DNA of 64,000 nt from Actinomycetota bacterium (GTDB taxonomy: Bacteria; Actinomycetota; Nitriliruptoria; Nitriliruptorales; Nitriliruptoraceae): the NCBI GenBank assembly GCA_019347575.1, contig JAHWKY010000009.1, positions 84,976-148,975 on the forward strand, in the 5' to 3' direction. Below the pieces are notes generated by a model. The model saw only the letters and a program-made list of their open reading frames with translations, searched no databases and had not been told where the DNA came from. Positions 50,610 to 60,120 of this stretch are shown piece by piece. Position numbers and translations under genes: made by a program. Positions within the stretch are counted from its first letter, which is position 1; each line of letters begins with the position of its first letter.

Positions 50610-51926
50610 ATGCGAGGGCGACCGCTGCTCCGTGGCCTCCGGCCACGGCTGCGGCTTGCCATCTCCGTGGTTACGGCCGTCGCGATCGTATCCGCAGCGT
50701 GTGCCAGCGACGGGCTCGCTCGGCTCCAGCAGCAGGCGAGCGTGCTCGCCGACGCCCCGGCACCGCTCGAGCAGGCGCCGGACCAGAGCGCTGACGACGC
50801 CCCGGCTACCGCCGCCGTGCCGCCCACCAGGACCGCGGTAGAGCCCTCGCGTCCCGACCCGACGTCCGACCCGATCGCCGCGGTCACCGTGCCCGACGTC
50901 GTTCCCGTCCACCAACCCGACCTCCTGCTGCGACCGGAGGACGCCAGTGCGGACGACGTCTACGGGATCTTCGGTGCATCGGGTATCGAGCACGTCGCTG
51001 GCGTCGCCGAGTTCGAGGCCACCATCGTGCTCCCGGAGGGTCGTAGCGAGACGGTCTCGGTCCTCGCGGTCGATCCCGCGACGTTCCGCTCCCTCACGCC
51101 GTCGATCACGGCCCTCGAGCCGGGTGTCTGGCAGCGGCTCAGCGAGGGCGATGTCGCGGTGCGTCACGAGGTCGCACACCGACTACAGCTCGAGCTGGGC
51201 GCTCCGCTCGTGCTCAGCTCGCTCGAGCACGGAACCGCCATGGACGTCCGGCTCGGGGCGCTCGCGTCGAACGGGGCACCCCCGCTCGCGGACCTGGTCG
51301 TCCCGTGGGACGTGGGCGCCAACCTCGTCGGCGTCCGCACCAACCTCTTCGTCGTGGCACTCGACGAGGACGAGGACGCCGGCGCCACCGCTGACGAGCT
51401 CGTCGAGATGGTCGGCGGAGGCACGGCCGAGGTCCTCGCCGGCCCCGAGGAGCACGAGGCGTCGCTGCGAGGCGGTGGCGCGGCTCAGCAGTTCGAGCCC
51501 TTCAGCTACCTCGATCTGGGCGACGGTCTGATCATCATCGACCCGAACTGGGTCTCGCGCTGGATCGTCACGGTGGACCTGCCCAGTCTGGGCGTGACCC
51601 GCTGCCACCGGCTCATGATCCCCCAGCTCATGGCGGCGCTGATCGAGATCCACGACGCCGGCCTGGCCGGGCACTTCAAGCCGGAGCAGTTCGCCGGGTG
51701 CTGGATGCCGCGGCACATCGACTGGAACCCCGCCAAGCCGTTGTCGATGCACGCGTGGGGCCTGGCCGTCGACATCAACAGTCACGACAACTGGCTGGGT
51801 CAGACGCCCATGATGGATCCACGCATCGTCGAGATCTTCCAGAAGTGGGGCTTCGAGTGGGGCGGCCACTGGTCGCGCCCCGACGGCATGCACTTCGAGC
51901 TGAAGCACCTGGTCCAGGTGGGCTGA
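50610..51926 (+). CDS. M15-type D-alanyl-D-alanine carboxypeptidase, lipoprotein
   Basis: The N-terminus is a lipoprotein signal: RPRLRLAISVVTAVAIVSAAC, with the lipobox ending at Cys31. A disordered Pro/Ala/Asp region follows (to about 105), then an unassigned beta-rich domain. The M15 peptidase domain is C-terminal: SMHAWGLAVDIN (His-x6-Asp) and WSRPDGMHFEL (final His) bind zinc. Such enzymes trim peptidoglycan stem peptides outside the membrane. ATG at 50610 gives 438 residues. Confidence 0.87.
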   Translation: MRGRPLLRGLRPRLRLAISVVTAVAIVSAACASDGLARLQQQASVLADAPAPLEQAPDQSADDAPATAAVPPTRTAVEPSRPDPTSDPIAAVTVPDVVPVHQPDLLLRPEDASADDVYGIFGASGIEHVAGVAEFEATIVLPEGRSETVSVLAVDPATFRSLTPSITALEPGVWQRLSEGDVAVRHEVAHRLQLELGAPLVLSSLEHGTAMDVRLGALASNGAPPLADLVVPWDVGANLVGVRTNLFVVALDEDEDAGATADELVEMVGGGTAEVLAGPEEHEASLRGGGAAQQFEPFSYLDLGDGLIIIDPNWVSRWIVTVDLPSLGVTRCHRLMIPQLMAALIEIHDAGLAGHFKPEQFAGCWMPRHIDWNPAKPLSMHAWGLAVDINSHDNWLGQTPMMDPRIVEIFQKWGFEWGGHWSRPDGMHFELKHLVQVG

Positions 51927-51975
51927 CGGCCCCGGGTTACGCTCGTCACGTACGGACGTCGACCAGGATCGCGGT

Positions 51976-52599
51976 ATGCCCAAGCTCGTGCTCGTCCGCC
52001 ACGGTGAATCGCTGTGGAACCTGGAGAACCGCTTCACCGGCTGGACCGACGTCCCGCTGACCGCCGAGGGCGAGGACGAGGCGCGCCGTGCGGGACGAGC
52101 GCTGCGTGAGGGGCAACTGACCTTCGGCATCGCCTACACCTCGGTCCTCGAACGCGCCACCGAGACGCTGCGCATCATCATCGACGAGGCCGGTCTCGCG
52201 GTCCCGATCATCCGCGATCAGGCGCTCAACGAGCGCCACTACGGCGATCTGCAGGGCCTCAACAAGGCCGAGACCGCAGAGCGCTACGGAGACGAACAGG
52301 TCCACCTCTGGCGCCGCTCGTGGGACATCCCCCCGCCCAACGGGGAGGCGCTCAAGGACACCGCCGAACGCACCCTGCCGTTCTTCGAACGCGCCATCCT
52401 CGGCGACATCGCGCAGGCCAAGGACGTCCTCGTCGTGGCGCACGGCAACTCCAACCGCAGCATCGTCATGCACCTCGACCAGCTGTCGGAGGAGGACGTG
52501 CTCTCGCTGAACCTGGCGACCGGTGTCCCCCTCGTGTACGAGATGGACACGTCGGGAACCGTCCTGGACAAGACGGAGTTGAGCATCTCGGGCGACTGA
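51976..52599 (+). CDS. gpmA: 2,3-bisphosphoglycerate-dependent phosphoglycerate mutase
   Basis: The 207-residue protein opens KLVLVRHGESLWNLENRFTGWTDVPL, with phospho-acceptor His9, and contains TSVLERATETL, NERHYGDLQGLNK and VVAHGNSNRSIVMHL (second His). It is the cofactor-dependent glycolytic mutase, slightly shorter than the E. coli enzyme (250). TACGCT about 30 bases upstream of the ATG could be the -10 box. Confidence 0.95.
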   Translation: MPKLVLVRHGESLWNLENRFTGWTDVPLTAEGEDEARRAGRALREGQLTFGIAYTSVLERATETLRIIIDEAGLAVPIIRDQALNERHYGDLQGLNKAETAERYGDEQVHLWRRSWDIPPPNGEALKDTAERTLPFFERAILGDIAQAKDVLVVAHGNSNRSIVMHLDQLSEEDVLSLNLATGVPLVYEMDTSGTVLDKTELSISGD

Positions 52600-52662
52600 C
52601 GCAGACTCCCACGTCGCTGCCAGCCGACCCGGTTCGATCCGGGCCCCAGCGGAGAGGTCGTC

Positions 52663-54828
52663 ATCACCATCACGTCGACGCTGCGGTGGAGCACACCGCT
52701 CACCGCGTTCGTGGCCATCGTCGTCGCGGCGACCGTGCTCGCCGCCCCGAAGGTGGACGCCGCCGCGGCTACCCGGACCGGCCAGCAGGCGGTGGCACCG
52801 GGCATCACCCACGAAACGTACGCGTTCCAGACGGGCGCGGGCTCCCAGCGCGTCAACGTGCTGCGCTTCCGACTCGACGACCCCCGCGTCGAACTCCGTC
52901 CGGAGATGGCCAGGGGGACCGTGGCCGGGACCGAGGTCGTCGCCGATACCGTGCTGCGTCTGGGCCCACAGGCGATAGCCGGGGTCAACGGTGGCTTCTG
53001 GCGCGACGATCCCGTCGGCGATCCGCGCGGTCTGCTCGTCGCTAGCGGCCACTACATCTCGGAGCCGACCAACCCCGGCGAGGACGTCGTCTCGGAGGTA
53101 CCGCGGGGCGCGTTCGCGGTGGCGTCGGATGGCTCGCTGTACATCGGCCGGCCGAGCTACCGCGGCGAGGTGTGGCTGCCGGACCAGACCGAGGCTCCCA
53201 TCACGGCGCTGAACCGCCGCCCACAGCGCGCCGACCCGAGCACGTGCAAGCCGGACATCCCCTGCGGCGAGGTCATCGCCTTCAACTCGGCCTACGGCCC
53301 CAAGAGCGATCCTGGCGGCCTCCCCGGCACCGAGATCGTCGTTGCCGACGCGACGCTGTACCCGTTCACCTTCGCGCGCAGCCACCGCATCACCGCCGTG
53401 CGCCCCGCCGGGGGGCCCATCGGCGAGGGCGAGGCGGTGATCGTCGGCACCGGCGCGTGGCGTTCGATCTTCGCGGGCTTCGAACCCGGCCAGTCCGTCG
53501 CCTTCAACTTCCACCTCGGCAACGTCTTCTGGGGCGACGACTTCCAGCAGGCGCTCGGGGCGGGGCCGCTGCTGCTCGAGGGCGGTGCTCACTCGTCCCG
53601 CAGCGACTGGATCGCCGAGGGCTTCGACGACCAGCACAACCAGCGCGCCCACCCGCGCACGGCCATCGCCTTCACGCAGGATGGCGAAGCGCTCCTCGTG
53701 ACCGTCGACGGGCGCCAACCCGGTTGGAGCACCGGCACCACCACGCAGGAGACCCAGCACCTCCTCGCGCAGTTGGGCGCGACCGACGCGCTCATGCTCG
53801 ACGGTGGTGGCTCCAGCCAGATGGTGGTCGACGGCCGCAACGTCAACCGTCCGAGTGAGAAGCGCGCCGTGGCGACCTCGCTCGTGCTTCGGTCCACCGT
53901 GCAGACGCCGAGCGTGCAGCGGCGCGAGGGCAGCGACCGCTACGCGACCGCAGCCGACACCGCCCTGAGCGGTTGGCCGCAGGGCAGCACGAGCGTGCTG
54001 CTGGCCAACGGGACCGACTTCCCGGACGGGTTGGCCGGCGGTCCCCTCGGCGCACGCCGCAAGGCACCCCTGTTGCTGACGCAGCGATCATCGCTCCCCT
54101 CAGCCACACGCTCAGCACTGGCTTCCCTCTCACCCGACGTCGTCCACGTGCTCGGCGGGACCGCCGCGATCGACACCGGGGTCGAGGCGTGGCTGACGAG
54201 CCAGGGCTACCGCGTCGTGCGGCTCTGGGGCCCGACCCGGATCGAGACCGCGGCCGCGATCGCCCGAGAGGTGGGCTCACCGAGCGGACGAGCGTTCCTC
54301 GCGTCCGGAGCGCTGTTCCCGGATGCACTGAGCGCAACAGTCCCGGCCGCGCTCGCCGATGCGCCGCTGCTGCTTACGGCTCCGCACGAACTCTCCCCTC
54401 CGACGCTCACGGCACTGCAGGATCTGGGCGTGAAGGAGGTCCTGATCGCCGGAGGCGAGGCAGCGGTCAGCGGGGCGGTCGCCGACGCCCTGCGCGGCAA
54501 CGGCTTCCGGGTCGTGCGGATCGCCGGCAGCGATCGCTACCAGACGTCACGCGCGCTGGTCGAGTGGGCTGAATCCGAGCTGGGCTTCGCGCCACGGTCG
54601 GCGGCGTTCGCATCGGGGGTCGACTTCCCCGACGCCCTCTCCGGAGGACCGTACGCCCACCGGCTGGCGATGCCGTTACTGCTCACCCACCCCCACGACC
54701 TGACGCGCGCGACGGGCGTGAGCGGTTGGGTCAACGACCACGGTCTACGAGACGCGACCATCCTGGGAGGCCGCGCAGCGGTCCGCAGCTGGGTCGCCTA
54801 CCAGCTCCAGGGCGAGATCGCCGGCTGA
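52663..54828 (+). CDS. Secreted phosphodiester glycosidase with cell-wall-binding type 2 repeats
   Basis: A signal peptide (RWSTPLTAFVAIVVAATVLA, then an AxA site near DAAAA) leads to a NAGPA/DUF2233-type domain over about 50-400 (GVNGGFWRDDPVGDPRG, MLDGGGSSQMVVDG), which in relatives removes GlcNAc from phosphodiesters. Three cell-wall-binding type 2 repeats follow (about 410-720; RREGSDRYATAA, LWGPTRIETAAAI, IAGSDRYQTS), anchoring the protein to wall polymers. The start is uncertain: ATC at 52663, five bases after GGAGAGG, gives a proper charged N-region; GTG at 52711 is canonical but leaves a signal without positive charge. Confidence 0.87.
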   Translation: MTITSTLRWSTPLTAFVAIVVAATVLAAPKVDAAAATRTGQQAVAPGITHETYAFQTGAGSQRVNVLRFRLDDPRVELRPEMARGTVAGTEVVADTVLRLGPQAIAGVNGGFWRDDPVGDPRGLLVASGHYISEPTNPGEDVVSEVPRGAFAVASDGSLYIGRPSYRGEVWLPDQTEAPITALNRRPQRADPSTCKPDIPCGEVIAFNSAYGPKSDPGGLPGTEIVVADATLYPFTFARSHRITAVRPAGGPIGEGEAVIVGTGAWRSIFAGFEPGQSVAFNFHLGNVFWGDDFQQALGAGPLLLEGGAHSSRSDWIAEGFDDQHNQRAHPRTAIAFTQDGEALLVTVDGRQPGWSTGTTTQETQHLLAQLGATDALMLDGGGSSQMVVDGRNVNRPSEKRAVATSLVLRSTVQTPSVQRREGSDRYATAADTALSGWPQGSTSVLLANGTDFPDGLAGGPLGARRKAPLLLTQRSSLPSATRSALASLSPDVVHVLGGTAAIDTGVEAWLTSQGYRVVRLWGPTRIETAAAIAREVGSPSGRAFLASGALFPDALSATVPAALADAPLLLTAPHELSPPTLTALQDLGVKEVLIAGGEAAVSGAVADALRGNGFRVVRIAGSDRYQTSRALVEWAESELGFAPRSAAFASGVDFPDALSGGPYAHRLAMPLLLTHPHDLTRATGVSGWVNDHGLRDATILGGRAAVRSWVAYQLQGEIAG

Positions 54829-54855
54829 CGAGGCGCAAGGAGCCGGCGGTACGCT
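54826..54855 (+). promoter_or_regulatory. Promoter of hemQ
   Basis: TGACGA (54826-54831) and TACGCT (54850-54855) are separated by 18 bases, and the hemQ ATG follows 29 bases later with a purine-rich GGAG site between. The -35 box overlaps the stop codon of the glycosidase gene. Confidence 0.5.
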
Positions 54856-54884
54856 CGAGGAGCCCGCGATCCCGGAGCCTCGAC

Positions 54885-55685
54885 ATGTCCGAACCGGTCC
54901 ACCCCAGCGAGGGCATGGGCGTCCTGCACCTGTTCTACCGGGTCGACCGTGCCGCGGCTCGGGAGCTGCCCGCCAGCGCCGCGAAGGACCTCGAGGACGT
55001 CCTTTCGTCGATCGCGGACGGCGACGAGATCCAGCTGCACCTGTTCAGCGCGCTGGGCCACAAGGCCGACGCGATGGTGTTCGCTCTCGCCGACGACCTC
55101 AGCGCGCTGCGGGATCTGCAGACGCGCGTCGGAGCGTGTGAGTTCGGAGCTGCTCTCGAGCTCACGTGGTCGTACGTCAGCCTCACCGAGACCTCCGAGT
55201 ACACCCCGACCGTCGACGAGGAGCGCATCCGCCTGGCCGAGCAGGGCGTCGAGGGTGACGATCTCGAACGCCGCGTCGACAAGGCTCGTGAGCGCTTCGA
55301 GACCTACAACCGGAACAAGCTCTACCCCCAGATGCCGGCGTGGGAGGTCGCGTGCTTCTACCCCATGTCGCACCGTCGGGAGGGCGACGACAACTGGTAC
55401 TCGCTGCCGTACGACGAGCGCCGCCGGCTGATGCACGAGCACGGCAGGTCGGGCCGCGCGTTCACGGGCCGGGTCCTGCAGCTCGTGACCGGATCGACCG
55501 GACTGGACGACTGGGAGTGGGGGGTGACCCTCTTCGCCCACGACGTCGCCGACCTCAAGCAGATCGTGTACCGCCTGCGGTACGACGAAGCGTCCGCCCG
55601 CTACGGCGAGTTCGGCCCCTTCGTCATCGGCCTGCGGCGCACCCCGCACGAGCTCGTCCGTGACCTCGGCCTGATCAGCGGTTGA
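54885..55685 (+). CDS. hemQ: Coproheme decarboxylase HemQ (chlorite-dismutase family)
   Basis: The 266-residue protein has the chlorite-dismutase-like double ferredoxin fold and HemQ-specific stretches: [28 protein letters not shown], and [39 protein letters not shown], where the His in the EHGRSG loop region is the proximal heme ligand. The chlorite-dismutase distal Arg is not evident. HemQ converts coproheme to heme b, the last step of the coproporphyrin-dependent pathway used by Actinobacteria. ATG at 54885 excludes an unrelated upstream extension. Confidence 0.94.
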   Translation: MSEPVHPSEGMGVLHLFYRVDRAAARELPASAAKDLEDVLSSIADGDEIQLHLFSALGHKADAMVFALADDLSALRDLQTRVGACEFGAALELTWSYVSLTETSEYTPTVDEERIRLAEQGVEGDDLERRVDKARERFETYNRNKLYPQMPAWEVACFYPMSHRREGDDNWYSLPYDERRRLMHEHGRSGRAFTGRVLQLVTGSTGLDDWEWGVTLFAHDVADLKQIVYRLRYDEASARYGEFGPFVIGLRRTPHELVRDLGLISG

Positions 55686-55686
55686 G

Positions 55687-56235
55687 GTGGAGCCTCGCGT
55701 CGGTGCCCTGAAGGACCTTTTGAACGCGCACGTTCCCGCCTCCGCCAAGGAGGCGCGCTCTCTGGCGCGGATGCGCCGGTTCATCAGCTGGCTGGCACGT
55801 CCCTTCGACGAGCACGCCGACCCGATGCACTTCACCGCCTCCGCCATCGTCATCGACGGTGCGGGACGCACCCTGCTCCACCGCCACCGCCGGCTGGGAC
55901 TGTGGCTGCAGCCCGGCGGACACATCGACGCCGGAGAGTGTCCGCACGACGCCGCCCGGCGCGAGACCCTCGAGGAGACCGGACTCGACGCGCGCCACCT
56001 CTCAGCCGAGCCGCTCCTGCTCCACGTCGACGTCCACCCTGGCGGACGCGGGCACGTCCACCTCGATCTGCGCTACCTGCTGCAGGTCGGCGAGGGCAGC
56101 GAGCCGTCCCCCCCGCCCGGCGAGAGCCAGGACGTGGCCTGGTTCAGCTACGCGGCGGCGGCCGAGCGATCCGATCTCAGCGTCGCGGAGGCTCTCGCCC
56201 GTCTCACCTCTGGAAGTGCTCGCGCATCGCGGTGA
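55687..56235 (+). CDS. Nudix hydrolase
   Basis: The Nudix box is complete: [24 protein letters not shown] follows the Gx5Ex7REUxEExGU pattern. About 45 helical residues precede it ([29 protein letters not shown]), an N-terminal extension found in a subgroup of actinobacterial Nudix proteins. Substrate unknown. The start is GTG one base after the hemQ stop, so the two are co-transcribed. Its 3' end overlaps the convergent channel gene by 32 bases. Confidence 0.9.
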   Translation: MEPRVGALKDLLNAHVPASAKEARSLARMRRFISWLARPFDEHADPMHFTASAIVIDGAGRTLLHRHRRLGLWLQPGGHIDAGECPHDAARRETLEETGLDARHLSAEPLLLHVDVHPGGRGHVHLDLRYLLQVGEGSEPSPPPGESQDVAWFSYAAAAERSDLSVAEALARLTSGSARASR

Positions 56236-57298
56236 CGTCACTGTCGTTGCCCATGATGACGAGCACATCCCCGACGTGGAGGGTCGTCTCGGGCCGGGGA
56301 TGGGTATCGAGACGTCCGTCCTCGGCGTGGCGGATGGCGAGGATGGTGCAGCCGAACCGCTCGCGGATGGCGGTCTCGCGCAGCGTGCGTTCGTTCAACT
56401 CGCTGCCGCCGCTGACCGGGACCTCCTCGAGGCTGTAGTCGATGGCACCCCCGCTGACGCCCTCGAGGAAGTCCGCGACCACCGGTCGGGTCAGCAGCTG
56501 AGCGATGCGCCTCCCTCCGATCGTCGAGGGCGCGATCACGCGGTCAGCACCGGCCCGCCGCAGCTTGGCCTCGTTCTCCTCGGCCTTCGACCGGCCGATG
56601 ACGATCACGTCGGGTTTGAGGCCCTTCGACGTGAGGGTGACGAGGACGTTGTCGGCGTCGGAGTTCACGCAAGCCACGAGTGCCCGCGCCCGCTCCAGCC
56701 CGGCCTCCGAGAGGACGTGCTCCTCGGTGGCGTCACCCTCGATGTGGAGGTAGCCGATCTCGTTCAGCTCCTCGATCTTCTCCTCGTCGTCGTCGACCAC
56801 CACGAACGGACTGCCCTCGCGGTCGAGCTGCAGAGCCAGGTGGCGTCCCACGCGACCGAAACCGCAGACGATCGTGTGCTCGTGGAGGTTCTCGATCTCG
56901 CGCTGCATGCGGCGCCTCTCGATGATCTGGCGGAGGTGGCCCTCCACGACGAACTCGGCGGTCGTGACGGCCCCGTAGGTCACCGTACCGACGCCCCCGA
57001 CGATGAGGCCGATCGTCAGCATCTTGCCCTGGCTGGACAGTTCGACGATCTCGCGGAAGCCCACCGTCGTGATGGTGATCACGGTCATGTACAGCGCGTC
57101 CAGAGGGTTCACGCCTTCGATGACCTGGTAACCGATGAAGCCCGAGAGCAGCACGCTGAAGAACGCCAGGAACGTGAACCGCAGGCGTCGCAGCTCCGCC
57201 GGCACCCCGACCCGACGACGCCGCTCGGCCGCGCTGCGTACCCGCCGTCTGCGGTGGTCACGGGCGCGCCTGGCGTCGTCACGCTTCCGTCTGGACAC
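56204..57298 (-). CDS. Potassium channel with RCK (TrkA-N/TrkA-C) domains
   Basis: A basic N-terminus precedes two membrane helices (about 38-58 and 88-110) flanking a pore loop with the filter [11 protein letters not shown] cytoplasmic TrkA-N domain follows ([30 protein letters not shown]), then a TrkA-C domain (about 285-364). It is a two-helix K+ channel gated by a nucleotide or ion bound to RCK. The filter reads TVGFRE where TVGYGD is classical; Phe is common but the Arg is unusual. GTG at 57298. Confidence 0.92.
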   Translation of the reverse strand: MSRRKRDDARRARDHRRRRVRSAAERRRRVGVPAELRRLRFTFLAFFSVLLSGFIGYQVIEGVNPLDALYMTVITITTVGFREIVELSSQGKMLTIGLIVGGVGTVTYGAVTTAEFVVEGHLRQIIERRRMQREIENLHEHTIVCGFGRVGRHLALQLDREGSPFVVVDDDEEKIEELNEIGYLHIEGDATEEHVLSEAGLERARALVACVNSDADNVLVTLTSKGLKPDVIVIGRSKAEENEAKLRRAGADRVIAPSTIGGRRIAQLLTRPVVADFLEGVSGGAIDYSLEEVPVSGGSELNERTLRETAIRERFGCTILAIRHAEDGRLDTHPRPETTLHVGDVLVIMGNDSDVTAMREHFQR

Positions 57299-57328
57299 AG
57301 GCCCTCCTCGGCCGCAGCATCGTGCCAC

Positions 57329-58297
57329 TCACCAGGTGGCCGCATGCTCCTCGGTCACGCCCGGCAGGTCCTCGACCGTCACCGGCGTGCCGTCGGGACC
57401 GGGGAGTGTCCCCGAGAAGACCCCGATCGGCTGCACGTACCGTGAGCGCACGAGCAGGAGGTTCTCGTCCGCAGCACGCACGCCGCGCGGCGAGAACGAC
57501 AGCGCCCACCCTGGCCCCTCCAGCCGCCAGGGGCCCTCGGGGTGACGCTCCGGCTCGAGCACATCGACCGTGAGAGCGGAAGGCTGGCCGTCCCACCACA
57601 CGACATCCTCACCTGGTCCGGCCGCGTTCATCCCGGTCGAGACGTTCAACCCCACGCGCGCCCCGCCGGGCGTCGATCCGGCCGCCGCCGCCCACCGCCA
57701 TCGCGTGTGACGGTCCTGGCGTCCGATGGTCAGGTCTCGCCAGCCGGCGCCCTCGAGCGCCCACGCACGCGACCCGACACGGACCGTTCCCCGACACGGG
57801 TAGCCAGCCGCCTTCTCGGTCACGTTCCAGCCCCCTCCCGGTGTCGCCGTGGCGAGCACCACGGGAGTGATCGCCCGAGCGTCGAAGTCGATCGTCAGCC
57901 GCTCGCCTCCGACGACGACCGCGACCCGCAGCCCCCCGTGGGGGCCGAGGGCTACCAGCTGACCGGGACGCCGGTAGACCCACCCCGCACGCGGGTCGCG
58001 CACGGCGGTCAGGCCTCGCCGGAAGAGGATCCGCCGCTCCCACGTGTGCACGCCTTCCGACGTGGCGACCCAGACGAAGGCCGTCCCGGCGATGCCGAGG
58101 TCCACGAGCGCGGCGCCGACGGCCACGCCCTCCCCGGCCGCGGCGGCGTACGACCACCGGCGCGCCCTCCCCTTGCGGGATGCGTGTTCGAGCGGATCGG
58201 TCCGCAGCGTTCCGGCTGTCAACGCCTCGAGCAGGCGCCCCGATGCATCGATGACCGAACCAGGCGTCGGAACGAGCGAGATCGCGGGCGTCGGCAA
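57329..58297 (-). CDS. DUF2804-like protein
   Basis: The 322-residue protein is rich in beta strands, with no signal peptide. Segments such as RKGRARRWSYAAAAGEGVAVG, FVWVATSEGVHTWERR, and RHTRWRWAAAAGSTPGGARVGLNVSTG fit the DUF2804 family (uncharacterised, resembling lipocalin-like hydroxyneurosporene-synthase folds). The tryptophan-rich repeats suggest a hydrophobic ligand. Assignment is by pattern and moderately sure. It ends just before the K+ channel start (30 bases) and begins two bases before the nucS stop, so all three may be co-transcribed. Confidence 0.72.
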   Translation of the reverse strand: MPTPAISLVPTPGSVIDASGRLLEALTAGTLRTDPLEHASRKGRARRWSYAAAAGEGVAVGAALVDLGIAGTAFVWVATSEGVHTWERRILFRRGLTAVRDPRAGWVYRRPGQLVALGPHGGLRVAVVVGGERLTIDFDARAITPVVLATATPGGGWNVTEKAAGYPCRGTVRVGSRAWALEGAGWRDLTIGRQDRHTRWRWAAAAGSTPGGARVGLNVSTGMNAAGPGEDVVWWDGQPSALTVDVLEPERHPEGPWRLEGPGWALSFSPRGVRAADENLLLVRSRYVQPIGVFSGTLPGPDGTPVTVEDLPGVTEEHAATW

Positions 58298-58298
58298 G

Positions 58299-58958
58299 TC
58301 AGAACAGCCTGGGGTTGGGATCGTCCTCGTCGCGCAACCTCCCGAGGTCGACCTCGGCGCAGCTGATGCCGCGCGACGCTGCCAGCACCCGTGCGTTCGG
58401 CTTGATCTCGGTCGCGACCAGGACGCCCCGGACGGGGCGCAGCAACGGATCGCGTTCCATGCGCTCGAGGTAGCGGCTCAGCTGTTCGACACCGCTGATC
58501 TCCCCGACCCGCTTGATCTCGACCGCGACGGCCCGCCCATCGACGTCGCGGCAGAGCAGGTCCACAGGTCCGAGGTCGGTGAAGAACTCCCGTTTCACGA
58601 GCGACAGGCCGGACTCGACATGTTCGGGATGGTCGGCCAGCAGGGCCTGGAGTTCCTTCTCGACGCCGTCGAGCTCGAGACCGCGCTCCGTGTCGAGCTC
58701 CACCGTGCTGTCCTCGAGGATCTCCTCGAACTCGATCGTCAGGCGCTCACCCTTGGGGTTGCTGACGATCCAGCGGTCGTCCTCCTGGACGATCGCGTTC
58801 GGGGCGTTCATCCAGTTGATGGGCTTGTACGCCCCGACGTCGGCGTGGATCGCGACGCAGCCGTCGGCCTTGACCATGACGAGCCGCACCCCTGACGACA
58901 GCGTCGAGGACAGACGACCGTCGTAAGTGGCACGGCAGCGGGCGACGATGAGGCGCAC
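58299..58958 (-). CDS. nucS: Mismatch-specific endonuclease NucS
   Basis: The 219-residue protein has an N-terminal beta domain (LIVARCRATYDGRLSSTL, WIVSNPKGERLTIEFEEI) and a C-terminal RecB-like nuclease domain with EFFTDLGPVDLLCRD (catalytic Asp), AVAVEIKRVGEISGVEQLSRYLERM (Glu-x-Lys) and a final PNPRLF. NucS/EndoMS replaces MutS-MutL mismatch repair in most Actinobacteria. GTG at 58958 stands seven bases after TAGGGT, which suggests a leaderless transcript. Confidence 0.96.
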   Translation of the reverse strand: MRLIVARCRATYDGRLSSTLSSGVRLVMVKADGCVAIHADVGAYKPINWMNAPNAIVQEDDRWIVSNPKGERLTIEFEEILEDSTVELDTERGLELDGVEKELQALLADHPEHVESGLSLVKREFFTDLGPVDLLCRDVDGRAVAVEIKRVGEISGVEQLSRYLERMERDPLLRPVRGVLVATEIKPNARVLAASRGISCAEVDLGRLRDEDDPNPRLF

Positions 58959-58965
58959 GGGCCGA

Positions 58966-58971
58966 ACCCTA
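58966..58971 (-). promoter_or_regulatory. -10 box of a probable leaderless promoter (nucS)
   Basis: On the minus strand TAGGGT ends seven bases before the nucS GTG at 58958. The oppositely directed ychF promoter probably uses TACTCT about ten bases to the right, so the two overlap closely. Confidence 0.5.
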
Positions 58972-59025
58972 CCCGTGGGTACTCTGTCCGCCTGCACCCC
59001 TCCCCCCTCCCTGGAAAGGTCCACC

Positions 59026-60120
59026 GTGGGCGTCAGCGTGGGGCTGGTCGGCCTGCCCAACGTGGGCAAGTCGACGCTGTTCAACGCACTCAGCCGCGGC
59101 GGCGCCGAGGCGGCGAACTTCCCCTTCTGCACCATCGAACCCAACGTCGGCATCGTGCCCGTCCCCGACGATCGGCTCCACCTGCTGGCCGCGCTCGCGA
59201 AGTCAGAGAGGGTCGTGCCCACCACCGTCGAGTTCGTCGACATCGCCGGTCTCGTCGAGGGGGCGAGTCAGGGCGAGGGGCTGGGCAACCAGTTCCTGGC
59301 TCACATCCGTGAGGTGCACGCGGTGTGCAACGTCGTTCGCTGCTTCGAGGACCCGGATGTGAGCCACGTCGCGGGATCGATCGACCCGATCCGCGACGTC
59401 GAGGTCGTGGCCACCGAACTGGCCCTCAAGGACCTCGAGACGCTCGAGAAGCGGGTCGAACGGGCCCAGCGTGCCGCCAAGGCCGGCGACCGCGACCTCA
59501 AGCGTCAGGCCGACCTGCTGGGCGGGCTCGAGGTCCACCTCTCGGCTGGAGACCCCGCCAGGACCTTCCCCGGGTTCCACGAGGACCCGGGCCTCATGCG
59601 CGAGCTGTCGCTGCTCACCGCCAAGCCGGTCCTGTTCGCGGCGAACGTGGCCGAGTCCGACCTCCCCGACGGCAACGCGATGAGCGACGCCGTCCGCGAG
59701 TACGCCGCAGGGCACCGCGCGGAGGTCGTGGTGGTGTCCGCGCAGGTCGAGGCGGAGCTGGTCGAGCTCGAACCCAGCGAGCGAGCCGAGTTCCTCACCT
59801 CGCTGGGCCTCGAGCGCAGCGGTCTCGAGCGGCTCATCGATGCCGCGTACCGGCTGCTGGGCCTGCTGACCTTCTTCACGGCCGGACCGAAGGAGACCCG
59901 GGCGTGGACCGTCCCAGCCGGCGCGACCGCACCACGAGCCGCGCGCGAGGTCCACTCCGACATGGAGCGCGGGTTCATCCGCGCCGAGGTCATCTCGTTC
60001 GAGGACTACCGCGAGCACGGCTCGGAACAGGCCGCGAAGGAGGGGGGCAAGCTGCGCGTCGAAGGCAAGGCCTACGTGGTCCGTGACGGCGACGTGATCC
60101 ACGTCCGCTTCAACGTCTGA
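59026..60120 (+). CDS. ychF: Ribosome-associated GTPase YchF
   Basis: The 364-residue protein has the Obg-family G domain with G1 GLPNVGKSTLFNAL, G2 in ANFPFCTIEPNVG, G3 VDIAGLVEGASQGEGLGNQFL and NVAESDL in place of the NKxD motif, as usual for the ATP-preferring YchF. The C-terminal TGS domain ends HVRFNV. It interacts with ribosomes and redox stress responses. GTG at 59026, six bases after GGAAAGG, is chosen over the GTG at 59038. A 4 x 35 bp tandem repeat starts directly after its stop. Confidence 0.96.
   Translation: MGVSVGLVGLPNVGKSTLFNALSRGGAEAANFPFCTIEPNVGIVPVPDDRLHLLAALAKSERVVPTTVEFVDIAGLVEGASQGEGLGNQFLAHIREVHAVCNVVRCFEDPDVSHVAGSIDPIRDVEVVATELALKDLETLEKRVERAQRAAKAGDRDLKRQADLLGGLEVHLSAGDPARTFPGFHEDPGLMRELSLLTAKPVLFAANVAESDLPDGNAMSDAVREYAAGHRAEVVVVSAQVEAELVELEPSERAEFLTSLGLERSGLERLIDAAYRLLGLLTFFTAGPKETRAWTVPAGATAPRAAREVHSDMERGFIRAEVISFEDYREHGSEQAAKEGGKLRVEGKAYVVRDGDVIHVRFNV

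Noticed and set aside
51946..53760. 604-residue frame on the minus strand
   Set aside because: It lies antisense to phosphoglycerate mutase and the wall-binding glycosidase, both clear genes; long antisense frames are expected at 70% GC.
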